A DNA stretch of 64,000 nt from Dromiciops gliroides. Lineage: Eukaryota > Chordata > Mammalia > Microbiotheria > Microbiotheriidae. Below are positions 21,401 through 36,200 of this stretch, in pieces. The number at the start of each line of letters is the position of its first letter. The stretch's first letter is position 1. The DNA is taken from assembly GCF_019393635.1 (NCBI RefSeq), contig NC_057866.1, positions 9,806,223 through 9,870,222 on the forward strand, read 5' to 3'. The notes below the pieces were generated by a model, which worked only from the letters and a program-made list of their open reading frames with translations, did not search any database and was not told the origin of the DNA. The translations under genes and the position numbers were made by a program.

Positions 21401-24400
21401 CCTAGAAATCCTAGAGAGTGAACTAAAAAACTACTGGAAATTATTAGCAACTTTAGCAAAGTTGCAGGATACAAAAAACCCGTTTAAATCATCATCATTT
21501 CCATATATCCCAACAAAGTCGAGCAACAATAGAAGGAGAAATTCCATTTAAAATAACTGTGGCCAATATAAAATACTTGGGAGTGTACCTACCAAGACAC
21601 ATGCAGGAAATATACAACCAGAAACACAAAACACCTTTCACACAAATAAAGACAGATCTAAATAATTGGACAAATATAAATTGCTCATGGGTAGGCCAAA
21701 CCAATATGATAAAAATGACAATCCTAAGTAAGTTAATTTATTTAGTTAGTGCTATACCAATCAAACTATCAAAAATATTTTATTGATCTAGAAAAAATAA
21801 TAACAAAATTCATCTGGAAAAACAAAAGTTGAGGGATATCATAGTAATCAGTAGAAAAAAAATTAAAAAGAAGGTGGTCTAGCAGTACCAGATCTCAAAC
21901 TGTATTATAAAGGGGTAATTATCAAAATAATCTGATACTGGCTAAGAAATAGAGAAGTGGATCAGTGGAATAGAATAAGTATAAAGTATACTATAGTAAA
22001 TGATTATAGTAATCTAATACATGATAAACCCAAAGATCCAAGGTTTGGAACAAAAATTCACTATTTGACAAAAACTGCTAGGAAAACTGGAAAACAGTAT
22101 GGCAGAAACTAGGTATAGGCCAACATCTCACACTGTTTACAAAAATAAGGTCCAAATGGGTACATGATTTACACATAAAGGAAGATACCATAAGCAAATT
22201 CAAAGAGTATTGAATCTTTCATGTCAGATTTATGGACAGAGGAAGAATTTATGACTAAAGAAGATATAGAAAGTAAAACAAAATGTAAAAAAGATCATTT
22301 TGATTATATAAGATTTAAAAAGCTTTGCACAAACACAACTAATATAACCAAGATTACAAGGGAAGCAGAAAACTGGGAAAGAATTTTTGAAACAAATTAT
22401 TTCTGATAAAGGCCTCATTTCTCAAATATAGAGAGAACTGAGTCAAATTTATAAAAATACAAGTCATTCCTCAATTCATAAATGATCAAAGGATATGAAC
22501 AGGCAGTTTTCAGACAAAGAAATCAAAGCTATCTATAATCATTTGAAAAAATGCTCTAGATCACTATTGATTAGAGAAATGCAAATTAAAACAACTCTGA
22601 GGTATCACCTCGCACCTATCAGAGTGGCAAATATAACAAAAATGGAAAATATGGGATGTTGGAGGGGATGTGGGAAAACTGGGATACTAATCCACTGTTG
22701 GTGGAGTTTTGAAAAGATCCAACCATTCTGGAGAGCAATTTGGAACTATGCCTGAAGGGCTATAGAACTGTGTATACTCTTTGATCCAGCAATACCACTG
22801 CTATATTTATATCTCAAAGACATCCCCCAAAAGAGAAAAAGACCTATTTGTACAAAAATATTTATAGCAGCTCTTTTTGTGGTGGCTTAGAATTGGTAAT
22901 TAAAGGAATGCCCATCAATTGGGGAATGGCTAAACAAGCTGTGGTATATGATAGCTACGGAATATTATTGTTCTATAAGATATGACAAGCAGGATGATTT
23001 CAGAAAGTCATGGTATGACTGGTATGAACTGATTTATAGTGAAGTGATCAGAACCAAGAGAACATTGTGTACAGGGACAGCAATATTGTTTGATGAAGAA
23101 CTGTGAAAGACTTAATTATTCTCAACAATACAATGATCCAAGACAATCCCAAAGGACTATTGAAGAAATATACCATCCACCTCCAAAGAAAGAACTGATA
23201 TATATGGAACACAGACTGAAGCATGCTATTTTTCCACCTTCTTTCATTTTTTTCTTTTATTCAAAATGACTAATATGGTCATGTTTTACATAATCGTTCA
23301 TGTATAACCTATATCTGATACCTTGCTATTGTGATGTTTAAAATCTAAATTGTGGTCGCCTTAAATTAGAAAGCTTCAGTACCAGTCTTTGGGCATTAAA
23401 CATTTATTAAAGCATACAGATATTTACAAGGAGTTCAGGAAGTTAAGAAAAAGAAGTCCTACTTAGCCTAGAGTTCCAGCCTGGTTGGGTTTTTCCTCAA
23501 GTCCTCCTCCCCAAGCCTGTTTTAATCAGGAACTCCTTAGCAAGCTGTTTGTGGAAGCTTTTTATAGATCTGGAACAGAGGCGGTCCTTACACACTGTTT
23601 CAAGGTGATTGGTTGGTGTCATCCAAATCCATTGGCTTTGAAGGTGTTCTCAAGTTGAGTTCACAGTCTAGTTTCTGAGAACAATACCTTCTTAAAGGAT
23701 AGCCAGGTGTGATTACAATCCAGTTAACTTGAAGTAGGCTTAATCAGCAGTCAATCACTCTCACTTGATTCAATCAGGTGGGTCTTTGAGTATCTGCTAA
23801 ATCCCATTATTTCATCACACTATCTTAGGGAGGGGTGGGGAGGGAAGAAGAGATAAAAATTGGAACACAAAAGTATAAATAAAAATGGTTGTTACTTTAA
23901 AAAAAGAATCTTGCTGGATAGCGATTAGTAGTTTACTGTGAAGGGCACAAGAATAATAATAATCTTTGATCCATAACTTGTTTGTTAGCAATATTCCATT
24001 TCAAAGCAAAAAGTCATAAGGTTAAAGATTTACATAGTAACATTATAATTGTAATTGATAAAGTTAAATTTAAAAGATAATTCATTAAACATGTAATTGG
24101 TTAATATTGGCCAAATCTGAGAAATATTAAGATACACAAGACTTTCAGACTTTCCACTTGGGATCACATAGTCTTTCTTTTTTTATTGGGGAGGGGGCAG
24201 GGCAGTGAGGGTTAAGTGACTTGTCCAAAGTCACACAGCTAGTAAATTTCAAGTATCTGGGACTGGATTTGAACTCAGGTCTTCCTGAATCCAGGGCTAA
24301 TGCTTTATCCACTGGGCCACCTAGCTGACCCCCACAGTCACTCTTTCTCCTCTTTCCCTCACCCACTTTTTCTCCACCTCTCCTTCAGTGGGACCTGGTG

Positions 24401-27400
24401 TGTGGACAGAAGTCACTGAAGACAATTACTCGGACAATATATGTGGGAGGATTCCAGATAGGAAGTATTTCTTGGGGGATACTGTCTGACAGGTAAGTGA
24501 AGTACTCAGGTGAAAGTAGGTGTTCAGTGGACAAACAAAGGTACTTGAAATGCGATGGTACCATATCTATCCTAGCTTCTAAAACAGAGATGGCCCAAGG
24601 GAAACTGACAAGGAGGCAGAACCTGAGAGACTTCTTGAAGTCTTCTTTCTGCCCTTCTCCAAGCAACCTCCCGGTATTCACTAGTGGCCAGGGGTCTTTC
24701 AGGGACATATGGAGCTCATTCTGACTGTTTCTTCCTCAAAATGAATATGGCCAATGCCTTTGAAGATAAACGAAGCAATGCTGTTGACTAGATGCATCAC
24801 ATTATTTTCCAGACTATGAGGACCACTACTTGAGCCACAGACCAGCCAGAATCCCAGGCAGGAAGATTTCTTGTATCTCTCCATGTGGTGTGTAGACATT
24901 CACATTAGGCAAGCTATGACACTTGCATCCTAAACACAGTGGAAAATAGATCATTCCTCCCTGTTTTCTGGCCTATGGACTTAAGTTTGGAAGGCAGGAC
25001 ACAGGTGAGATTCAAATATGCAGAACAAGAATAGGATTTATGAAGCAGCCTTTGTGCTTCTCTCTATCTTCTGCCTCTCCCCCCCCCCCCACTCACCGCC
25101 ACACAGAAGAAACTCCAACATCCTCCCTTTGGGGGGATTTTTCCCTATTGATGTGAATTTTCTCCTTACTACTAGGCTCAGGATGGATTATTATCTTTAA
25201 AAATATATTTAAGTTTACATTGCTAATTATTTGCTTTGGCTGCTGACAACTTAGTTGTAAAATAAAAGTCATCAATTCAGAGAATATTAAAGGAATTGAT
25301 TGATCCCCCTTGTCACAGTGAAAGCCAAGAGTCCTGGCAAGATATTAATTTGGCTAAGTCTTAACTCTTTAAGTCGGGCTGTCTGTTTTTTGTTTTTTGT
25401 TTTTAGTGAGGCAAGTGGGGTTAAGTGACTTGCCCAGGGTCACACAGCTAGTAAGTGTTAAGTGTCTGAGGCCGGATTTGAACTCAGGTACTCCTGACTC
25501 CAGGGCTCTATCCACTGTGCCATCTAGCTGCCCCAAGTCAGGCTGTCTGACCTCACTTGGCATGCAGGTCACAGAGAATGTATTGATTGACAATAAGGGC
25601 TAATAGGAGCTTTCTTTATTAATTTTCTCTAAAGTATTTACATTTTGACAGGGGGCAGTGCCTTACCAAATGGACTGAATCTTAGATGGCAGCTTTTCAG
25701 ACACCAACAATAGACCAATGCCTTTGGGGATAAGGGATGGGGTACCTGGCCTGGGGACAATAGGATCTACCAGCTGTGTGTACAGAGCACCTCCCATATG
25801 ATGCACTTGGCTCAGGATGGATGGTGGTTAGGGAAAGTGAGGAGACAACCTCATTCTTTAGGTTTTCTATAGCAGAGATGGAGGGGAATTGCTCTTTCCA
25901 CCTAGGGAAATTCAAAGCATGTGTTTCAGAATATTGCCAGAGAGGAGAAAAAGAAGTCAGGCAATCACCAAAATTTGGTGTGTGGTACCATTTTGTGACT
26001 CTGTCCTAGGTTTGGGAGGAGAACAGTTCTGCGGTGGGCCTCTCTGTTGGCCATCATTGCTGGTAGCTGTACAGCCTTTATGCCCACCTTTGCTGCCTAT
26101 GCCACAACCAGATTCCTCACTGGTGCTGCACTATCGGGCATCTACCACACCAGAAACTGCCTGAGTAAGTAGTATGGAGAAAGTCACATCCTTGTGGCTA
26201 TACTCTGGGGAGGAACACAGAAAGATCAGGGTGTTCTGAGCCTGGCCAAGCAGGGAGCAGGTGAGTTCAGGAAAACTGCATTATAAATGTAATAGAAGTA
26301 GCACAAGAGGAAACACCTCCTGGGGATACTGAGTATAGAGCTGGCCTTGATGACAGGAAGTACAGGGGCACACTCCCACCTGTGACTCTTGTAGCACTGT
26401 GACCCTGGGCAAGTCAAAGAACCCCTGGGTGGAAGAGGTAACTCTAACACTATAGGATGCAGAAAAGGTACCAATGTGAATGGACAGAAGGAATTTGTCC
26501 CTCCTTGGAATTCCCTTTTACCAAGGAAATCACAGGTTCATTTGCTTTCCTTCTCACTCTTCCTCTCCCCCTCCCTGATGGTCTCCCTGTCCTCTTCCTC
26601 TCTTCCCTACACTCTCCCTCTTCCTCTCCCCCCACCCACAACTGATTGACATATTTAGAAAGTACAAAATCCTGTGCAGTGGGTAACCCATGTAGACTTC
26701 CCCATTTTTCATGAAGGGCTCAGTTGGGGGCATTCTGTCCTCTCCATCTTTTCATACTTAATCTTTATCACTTTATTACATTCACTTTTGAATTTTGGTA
26801 TGTAGTTCTTTCCATTCCCATTGATGTAGTGAGTGTGCAGATTGATTTCTTGGCTCTGCTGACTTCACTCTGCACCAATTCATGTAGATCTTTTCATGCT
26901 TCTCTTTATTCATCATATTCATCATTTTTACAGCAAAATAATATTGTTACATTTGTGTATCACAATTTGTTTAGCCACTTCCCAATCAATGGGCATCTAC
27001 TTGGTTTCCAAATCTTTGCTATCCCAAAATGTGCTGCTCTAAGCATTTTTAGGTACAAGAGGACTTTTTCCTGTGAGTGGTTTCCTTGAGGAATAAGCCA
27101 TCCACCATGGTTTCTGTTTCCAAGGGTACAGACATCACTGTCACTTTATTTGCTCTAATTCCAGAATACCTTTGAAAATGGCTATATGCTTTCACAGTTC
27201 CACAATGTATTAGGGTACCTCTCTTCCAAGGACCCCTCCAAAATTGACCATAGCCTTTTGTGTATCATCTTTGCTAATTTTCAGGGTCTGTGGTAAAATC
27301 TTGGGTTGTTTCCACTCACGTTTCTCTTATGAGATATTTGCAGCTTTCTTTCATTGGGTTGTGAAGACTTTTGAGAACGTTCTCTTCCTCTTAGAATTAT

Positions 27401-30400
27401 TTGTTCATATCCTTTATTCACCTATCTACTGAGAAATGGCTATTAGTAATATTCATATATATGTATAAATATATGTATGTACGTATTTATGTATGTATAT
27501 CTTGGACACTAAAAGATTTCATGTAAGGTATCAGAGTAATTTATTACATACATTTCCCCTCCCCCTTCACCATTTCCCTTCTTATCCTGGGTGCATTATG
27601 TTTGTCTTTGCAGAAATCAAATTTATCTTTAGTAATTGTCCCTATCCATTCGTTGGTTAAGAATATGTTCCCTATTATTTTTTACAGGAAAAAGAAAAAG
27701 ACAAAAAATAATACATTTCCTAGCCATAGCTGTGAGAGGCATATGATCTGCTTCTCTTCCATTTTTAATGATTAAATTATTATCATAATAATTATTAAAG
27801 ATCATACTCTTTAATAATAATAGTGCATATACATTTAGAATGTATTGAGGAATATGGTGTAAGGTGTTGGTATAAACCCAATTTCTGTCAGACTGCTTTC
27901 CATGGGCATGAACTGGTTTATTTTGTTTTTTGATTTAGTGTTTATATCCCAGCCCTTAGCACAATGCCTAGTGAATGGTAAAAGTTTAATAATGTTACTG
28001 ATAGGTTGATGGATTTATTAGTCAGTTAAATGGCAGAGTGAATAGATAGAAGGCTGAACACAGTATAAGAAAGACCAGAGTTTGGATCCTGCCTGAAATA
28101 CTTACAAACTCCTGGACCCTACACACTGTAAGGATTGGAATGATGCCACCTGCTGGAGACTTACTGTAGGAAAGCTCCACCATGAGGAGAAGGCACCTGA
28201 GGGCAAGACATGTGGCTTTTCTTTGGCGTCAGGAAGTAACATTTGCTTGTGGGAGGAAGAGGAGGTGAGGCTGTCAATCTTGCTCTTTTTCATGAAAACT
28301 CTGGTGGAGAGTGGAGCTAAAAATGTGTTCTCTCTTTGATAGATAGATGAATCTAGGTCTTTCTCGCTCTCTTCACCAAATACTTATTCTGCTTAATAAA
28401 TGCTTAAAAGTCTAAACTCTTTCTAAAGCTTATAATTTATAGGTGACCACTCATTAGATATTTTAGACAGACTAGCTAGAATTTTAGCCCCTCTTACAAC
28501 AAGTAACTCAACCTCTGTCAGCCTCACTTTACTCTGTTGTAAAATGGGAATAAAATAGCACTCCCCTCATAGGGTTATCTTGAGGATCAAACAAATTAAC
28601 ACATAAAAGTGCTTTATAAGCCTTAAAGCACTATACAAATTCTAAAGAGTCTCATTATTAGTATTATTGTCATCATTATTACAAATAATTGGTGAGAAGG
28701 AAAGCTCCTTGAAGCCAGTGATACTGCCAGTCTGACACATAGCAGGAGATTAATAAGTATCTGCTGAATGGAAACACTGGTGTACGTGCACTATCCAGCT
28801 GATGGAAGTTAAGCTCCTTGAGGGCAGACAGGGATCCAATTCTGTGTATGTGCCTCCACCACCTAGCACAGGGAGTGCTTAGTAGGTTACAGAGCAAATA
28901 TTTGTTGAAATATTTACTGTTGAACCACTGAACAACCACCAGTGGGTGGCCAAATTCTTGTCAGTCCTGCTGATCCATTCTCTCTGCACTTCAGGAAGCC
29001 TAATTGTCTTGCTTTTCCTTTAAGCCTTAGAGTGGACCCCTACTGAGAGACGGATCCTGGTGAACACTTGTAATTCATATGCCTTCACTTTTGGACACAT
29101 GATCCTGGCCGGCTGGGCCTACCTGGTCAGAGATTGGCGCCGGCTGCAGTTCTCCATTTCGGGCTCATTTGGGATTGTGCTCCTTTTTTCTCTGTATGTG
29201 GAGAGGACAGCAAAGAAACGTTCTAATCCTATAGTCCTTGAGTTCTGTAGCATTTATTAAGCACCTACTATGTGCTGGCCCTGGGCTAAGGACTATCAAA
29301 GACTCAAAGTGGAGAGGCTGAGGGGCAGGCAAGGGGACATTTCTGGGGGAATGTGGCAGGGAGAAAGGCTGCTTTGCAAAGCTGCTCCGAAGCCCTCCTA
29401 AGTCTTTCTCCTCCTCACTGGCCTTGTACTGTAGAGAGAAGGTTCTGCTGTGCAATGCAGGATGGTGCCACCAGGCCCAAAGAGGACTGCTCATGCTTCT
29501 GGGAACATGAGAGCTCCACCAGGGCCATCTGTCAGAACTCCCTGGGTTTCATGCACAGCTAAGAATCCAGAAAGGCTATTTCCTCTGTGTGCCAGGCCCA
29601 GCAGACTCCCACACTGATTTGACTCTCCCCAAGAGCTGCCCTATATAGAGCACTTTCAGGTTTCCCCCATCTCATGGCACTGGGGCTCGCACAACAAGCC
29701 TGGGGGGAGGTGCCATTATTATCCCCATTTTGCTGATGAGGAAACTGAACCTGAGGACAGTGAGTAAAGTTCATGTGGAATCTCTGGTGCTCTGGGCATG
29801 CTGGGTCCCCCCTCAGAGGCCTGTGAGGAATCCCTGACCAGTACCCTGGGTGACCCCCGGGCCCTGGAGCGGCTACATCCCCAGGACAATCCCTGAGGTC
29901 TGACCCTGAGAAGCCCTAATTTTCTTCCAAGCTCAGGGCAGGTGCCACCCTCCAAGTGACACATTTCAGCTGCTGCCACCTCTTGGGGGCTCCCTCCCCA
30001 CCCCTACCAAGGACTTCAGATTACTTGGGGGATAGTCTGAATGAAATTCCCTGTTCACAAGTCACTTCCCCTCACAGAATGCAAGCTTCTGTAAGAGAGG
30101 GAATGTTTGTAATTTGGCCACTCTGTCCAGGGGCTGGCACTGGGGCTGGCACATAGTAGGCCTTTGGACATGCTTATTGGCTGATTTACTCATCAGTCAG
30201 GATGTCTTGGGTGACTAAAAGCTGCCTTGCAAGGTCCCTTTACAGGCCCAAGGTTATTTCTAGTCTTGATGAAACCATGTGGGCACATCAACGTCAGTGC
30301 CAACCAGCCTTTCCAAGATGAGCAAGGAGGGGAATGTTAGTAGATCTATCCATGCCCAAGGAAAGCTTATACCAGGAATAGGATCCCTCAGGAGCAATCA

Positions 30401-33203
30401 GGAAGGGGACTCCCCCTCTGGACCACCTTCCTGAGTCTGGGGCCTACCTATTTTGGGAATGTATCCTTTGGGGAGGGAAGTGGTCTGCAACTTATCCCAA
30501 TAACCTCTGCCCACTGAGTATGGCTCTGGAATAGAGCCATTGATAACTGTAATCACACCAGGGCCAAGGGGGCCTCCCTGTGCTTGGGTCCACTCCTCAG
30601 GCCTTTTCCTTTCTCTCCTTGCTCTCTCAGGGCCCTTCCAGAATCTGCTTGTTGGCTAATCACCCACAACAAACTCGATGCAGCAGTGAAGACCCTTCGG
30701 AAGGTGGCCTGGATCAATGGACACAAGGAGCAGGGGAGGAAGCTCACTCTGGAAGTAGGGCCCAGAGCAATCCTCACTGCATCCATAACCCTGTTCCCAA
30801 GAATAGAGTCCCAGAGGGCATTGCTAATTTGGGGATTTCTACCCAGTCTGTTTTTAAATGAATAACATCTTCTGGGTTGTGAAGGTAAAATACAGACCTC
30901 ACACAGAAGGAAAGTTAAGGATAAAGCTAGTATGGAAACCACTTGGCAGGGGTAGAGAAAATGTTTCAGGCAGCTGGGATGAGCCCCTTCTTATCGCTGA
31001 GCCCTGAACTTTGCACTGAATCTTCTATCAGCCAAAGCAGAGCATTCTGGAGTAGAAAGCTGATGTTCTGAGAAATCAAACATCTCTCTATTTAGAGAAA
31101 TACTTTCTCTCCTGCTAGTGGCTTGAGCTCCTAGTTCTGTTCTTTCTTTAGTGATTAACAGTGAAGAGTCATTTTCTCTGTCAACTTTAAGTACTTCTAA
31201 AGATATATTTGCTATGGTGACATAAGAAGAGGCATTATGAGCAGGTAGGTGGAGCAGCACTTAGAAGGCCAGGTCTGGAGTGAGGAAGACCTGGGTTCAT
31301 ATCCAACCTCAGCAACTTATTGTTTGCCTCAGTTTCCTCCTCTGTAAAATCAGCTGGAGAAGGAAATGGAAAAGCACTCCAGTGTCTTTGCTAAGAACAC
31401 CCCAAATTGGGATCATGAAGAATCAGAGACAATCAAACAACAATCACATAATGAGAACACTTGATACCCTCTCAAGTCTCTCTCCTCCTGCCACCAACAT
31501 GTATAACACACTCTCTAGATCAAGTATCCATTGATTCTAGGAGAGAGTGGGCTCAAGCTTAGAAATCAGACATGGAAATGCAGGAACTCAAAGCTTTTGT
31601 TTGGGAGAAGTCATTGTCTCCCATTCATATGGTGCTCAGGAAGTTCCTCTTGAGTTTGGGGTAATTTCTCTGCTGAGCTCCTTGTTCAGTTAAGAGTTCA
31701 AGGATGAGGTGGGTGCATTGCAGTGAGGGTGAGCATCATAACAAGGAAGAAGGAGTTGACACTGAGATCTGGAAACAGTTCCTTCTGTGACTGCTCCCCC
31801 TAGCCTTACTTATATCAATTGCCTCCTTCCATTCTTGATTTTTCAAAAAAAATGAGACCTCTTCTATTTAGGTCATACACCTCTTTGGAGTGTATCATGG
31901 TATATGCTGTAATATGCTTCTCTGATCCAAAATCATGTCAAACTATTTGTCACATCTCCTGGCATCTTTTCTCAAATAGAAAGCCCTTACTTCCACATCA
32001 ACAAGCATTTATTAAGTGTCTACTTTGTGCCAAGCATTGTTCTAGGCACTGGGAATACAAAGACCAAAAGCAAATTGTCTCTGCTCTTACAGAGTTTACA
32101 TTTTCCTGCTCAGAACTAACAAGTGCAAAAATGTATGCCAAAATTGGTTTTATTTCATAGTTTTTCAGTCATTTCTGACTCTTTGTGATCCCTTGTGAAG
32201 TTTTTTGGCAAAGATATTGAGGTGGTTTCTAATTTCCATCTCTTTATCATGTTACAGATGTGGAAAATGAGGTAAGCAGGTCAGGTGCCTTGCCTAGGAT
32301 TACCCAGCTAGTAAGTATCTGAGGCTGGTTTTGAACTCAGGTCCTCCTGACTCCAAGAACAGCACATTGTCAACTACATGACCAATGGAGCTATTAGAAA
32401 AGGTCTCCCCTAGGAGATTGCATGTGAGATGACTCTGGGAGGAAGCTTGGAATACCAAGAGATAAAGGGCTAAGTTCTTGGGGGAATTTTCTAAGTGGAT
32501 TCTGTTGGAAGGGATGCCATATAACATAAAGGCTGATGTCCTGAGTGATAGTTTTCCAAAAGATAAAATGTTCATTAAATGAAAGGTTATCTCTTCTTTT
32601 CTTTCTATATATCCCTCTATGTAGATACCTAGTCAGCTAAGATCTGAAGTCATAGGACCTCAGCCCAAACCTCACCTCTCAAGCTCACCAGCTCCGTGAC
32701 ACTAGTCAAGTAATTTATGCCCCAGATACCTCAGTTTTCACCTAGGTACACTAAGACTATTGGGATAGATGGCCTTTTCTAGGAAGAGATTTACCTTCCT
32801 ATGCCCCAGTGCACATGGAATTAGAGCCAAGAACATTATGGGGTGGTCAGGTGAAAGGATAAACCAATGACAACCAGAGATAGGTATAACTTGAATTTGT
32901 CTTATGATTATATGCAGGGCTTGGCATTCAGACTGGTAGCATGATTCCATACCATGGTGGTATCTCTCAGGAAAGTTGACATAAAAAATGATCCCTTCAT
33001 TCCCCTCCCCTCAAGACCCTTGAACCCAAGTATTTAAGCCAACTTATCCATCCTTTTCTCTCTTTCCTGACTAGGGGGTAATGTCTTATATTCAGGAAGA
33101 CCTTGCATCTGTGAAGCCAAAATCTATTCTCAGAAACCTTTTCCAGAACCCAGGAATATGCAAGATAACATTGTGTGCTGGATTTGGGTGGTAAGTGAAC
33201 TTC

Positions 33204-33255
<52 letters not shown>

Positions 33256-36200
33256 GAAACCCTTTTATTTATTTTTGCAATTATGTAAAACATTACTGTA
33301 TTAATCATTTTGTACAAGAAAACTTGAATGAAAGAAACAATGAAAGAAAGTGAAACGTAGCATGTTCTGTGTTCAAGCAACATCAGCTCTTTCTTTGTAG
33401 GTGGATACTGTGCTTTAGCATTAGTCCTTTGGGATTGTCTTGGATCATTGTATTGTTGAGAACAGTCAAGTCTTTCACAGTTCTTCATCAAACAGTATTG
33501 CTGTCTCTGTGCACAATGTTCTCTTGGTTCTGCTCACTTCACTAGACATCAGTTCATACAAGTCTTTCCAGGTCTTTCTGAAATCACCCTGCCTGTCATT
33601 TCTTAGAGCTCTATAATATTCCATCATCATCATATACCACAGCTATTTTAGCCATTCCCCAATTGATGACATTCCTTTGCTTTCCAGTTCTTAGGCAGCA
33701 CAAAAACATTTGCTAGAAATATTTTTGTACAAATAGGTCTTTTTCTCTTTTGGGGGATATCTTTGGGATAGAAACCTAACAGTGGTATTGAGGGATAAGA
33801 GGGTATACACATTTCTATACCACTCTGGACATGTGAACTTCATTATTAATCAGCTAATAACCACCAGAGCATTAAAACAATTCACCAAAATCAGATATAC
33901 TTCAAATGGAGCTTAGGTCCTGAGAAGTCCAAATCTTGGAGAATGAATAAAAAATTGGGTCTCAGAAATTTGATAAAATGGGACTTATGAGTTGCATGGG
34001 AGGCTAAGATTATTACTTGAATTAGTCCCAGAATGAGAATATTTCTATTTTAATGAAAAGGAAGTTTTCCTTAAGAAAAATTAAAACGACACCTCTACAC
34101 TCTATAATCAATGCTTCTCCTTCCAGGTTTGCTGCTGGATTTTCGTTTGCTGGACTGATTTTGGACTTGCAGAAATTTGGCTTCAGCATTTACTTGGTCC
34201 AAGTGCTATTTGCACTCATAGATTTCCCAACACGCTTCCTTGCAGCCGTTATCATGTCTCGTTGTGGAAACCGCTTAACCTTCATCTTCTGTGCAGTTTT
34301 CTCTGGGTGCTTGATAATCACTGACATATTTGTGCCTCAAGGTGAGAAATTTTTCATTAAATAAATTAATTTTCACTAATTAAATAAAGTATTTAAAATG
34401 ACTAAGTGTTGTGATTGTGTTAGGCTCTCGAACAACACAGATGAAATGAAAAGCAATGAAACTATTCTCTACCGGAAGTCTGAATGTGGAACAGGATTAA
34501 CTGGAGGGTGGCCAAGCAAATAGTGCTACAGGACTGTAACAGAATGTTAGTTGCTCTCCTGAAAGAAACAATGAATATGAAGAATTCATAGTGTTGTGGG
34601 GAAAATAGGGTAGAGGGTTTGGGATAGGGTTAGGGGTTTGGGGTCCTTAGGAATTCCTCTTTAAAGGATTACACCCTCTTGCACACAGAATGCTATGCAA
34701 TTCTAATGATCAAACTTCACAATTAAAAGAGAGGGAAATGGGGCAGCTGGGTGGCACAGTGGATAAAGCACTGGCCCTGGATTCAGGAGGACCTGAGTTC
34801 AAATCCAGACCCAGACACTTAATACTTACTAGCTGTGTGACCCGGGGTAAGTCACTTAACCCCAATTTCCTCACTCAAAAAAAAAAGACAGGAAAATGTT
34901 ATGGGCCCAGAGCACCCCAAAAGTTCTTTGGGGTACATCAAAGAACCTTCTCCTTGAGAAACCAATCCAAAAGACAGACACAACTAAAGAGATGAGTGGA
35001 ACTAGATCCCAGTGGAGCACCCCACCCTTCATTCTAGTCTCCCTCACCCCTGGGGAGATAAAATTAGGTGTAGCTGGTGCCTTTGTGTCCTGAGGAGAGA
35101 GATGGCTTGAGAGATCTACAGTAACCCCTCTCCCAATACCTCCAGCCACCACCAGTGGGGAATGGTCCTCCCTCACTAAGAGAAATTTCCACAGTCAGAT
35201 GGTCATCCCCATCAGTCCTCTATAAAAGTACCTGCTGGGGGTGGCTAGGTGGTGCAGTGGATAAAGCACCGGCCCTAAATTCAGGAGAACCTGAGTTCAA
35301 ATTCGGCCTCAGACACTTGACACTTACTAGCTGTGTGACCCTGGGCAAGTCACTTAACCCTCATTGCCTCGCCAAAAAAAAAATTTTTTTAAATACCTGC
35401 TGGTCTCCTGCTTGAGGAGGTTGGTATCTCAGAGCCATGCTCTATGCCATGCCTTTCTCCCCATGAGAAATCCAAGGATTTCTTTCATGGTTTCCCTTTC
35501 CTTCCCCAGCCCCTAAATAAACTACTATCTTATTTCATTGGATTTGTGTGCAAGAGGGAGTAATTCTTTAAAGAGGAATTCCTAAGGACCCCAAATCCCT
35601 AACCCTTTATCCCTTCCCCAAACCCCTATCGCTACCCAAACCCCCTACCCCATTTTCCTCATGACAGAAAGATCTTTCCCTGTTCCTTACTGCCAAGGTG
35701 AGGGCCTATGTGTGCAGAACACTATATATGCAATTCACCCCAGAAGACAATTGGTTACATTTGCTGGAGTAATTTTATCTCATCCTTTTGGGTGTTTTGT
35801 GAACAGAAATTATTTCCTACATAGAAAACAGAGGAGGGTTATATATGGCAATCAGTAGCATTTAAAAAACAAAGATATCAGTAAAGTAAGTGGGTTTTAA
35901 ACTATTGCAGTTCAAAAATCCCATATGTTATTCCATGTACTGGGCTCACTCTGACCATTCTCTTCCCTACTCTGTTATGCAGCCAGAGGAGTGGGACAAT
36001 GTCGAAATGAATGTCTGCCTCTAAACAGAGGGACTAGCTGCAACTCCTTAAAGAATGACCAGGAGGGCAGTAGTTTTGGTAATTGAATGGATAGTGAGCA
36101 CTGAGGGATGCAGGTCAATCTCAGCTTTCTAAACTGAGTAAGAAATAAAAATAAAAAGCAAAGAGTCAATAATAAGGGAATTAATAAGAGCTACAGGAAC

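Larger units (their letters stand above)
9405..24388 (+). other. Intron 1 (15 kb, retroelement-filled)
   Basis: The first 700 bases belong to the tandem duplicate block. From 10,105 to 10,544 I recognise nothing. The rest is L1, BovB/RTE, SINE and solo LTR sequence, described separately. A stretch at about 20,640 to 20,960 holds an old, strongly decayed L1 3' part. Confidence 0.85.
26165..29024 (+). other. Intron 3
   Basis: Contains an old antisense L1 3' part at about 26,720 to 27,260 and AT-rich sequence with TATG-type simple repeats near 27,460. An antisense solo LTR lies at 28,127, with MIR-like remnants at about 28,490 to 28,600. Nothing is recognised at 26,165 to 26,720. Confidence 0.65.
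21110..33090 (+). repeat. Right arm of the inverted duplication
   Basis: Partner of the left arm, containing exons 2 to 6 of the intact gene. Unlike the left arm it keeps exon 3 and also has private insertions: the solo LTR at 23,330 and the SINE at about 24,180. Confidence 0.88.

Noticed and set aside
29031-29193. Alternative exon 4 start after ccttag at 29,030
   Set aside because: It gives 163 bp, loses the Leu before EWTP, and does not match the 169-bp family length; the acceptor at 29,024 does.
32997-33491. A 164-codon open frame on the - strand
   Set aside because: It crosses the CA microsatellite, exon 6 in antisense and an L1 tail, and has no coherent protein features.
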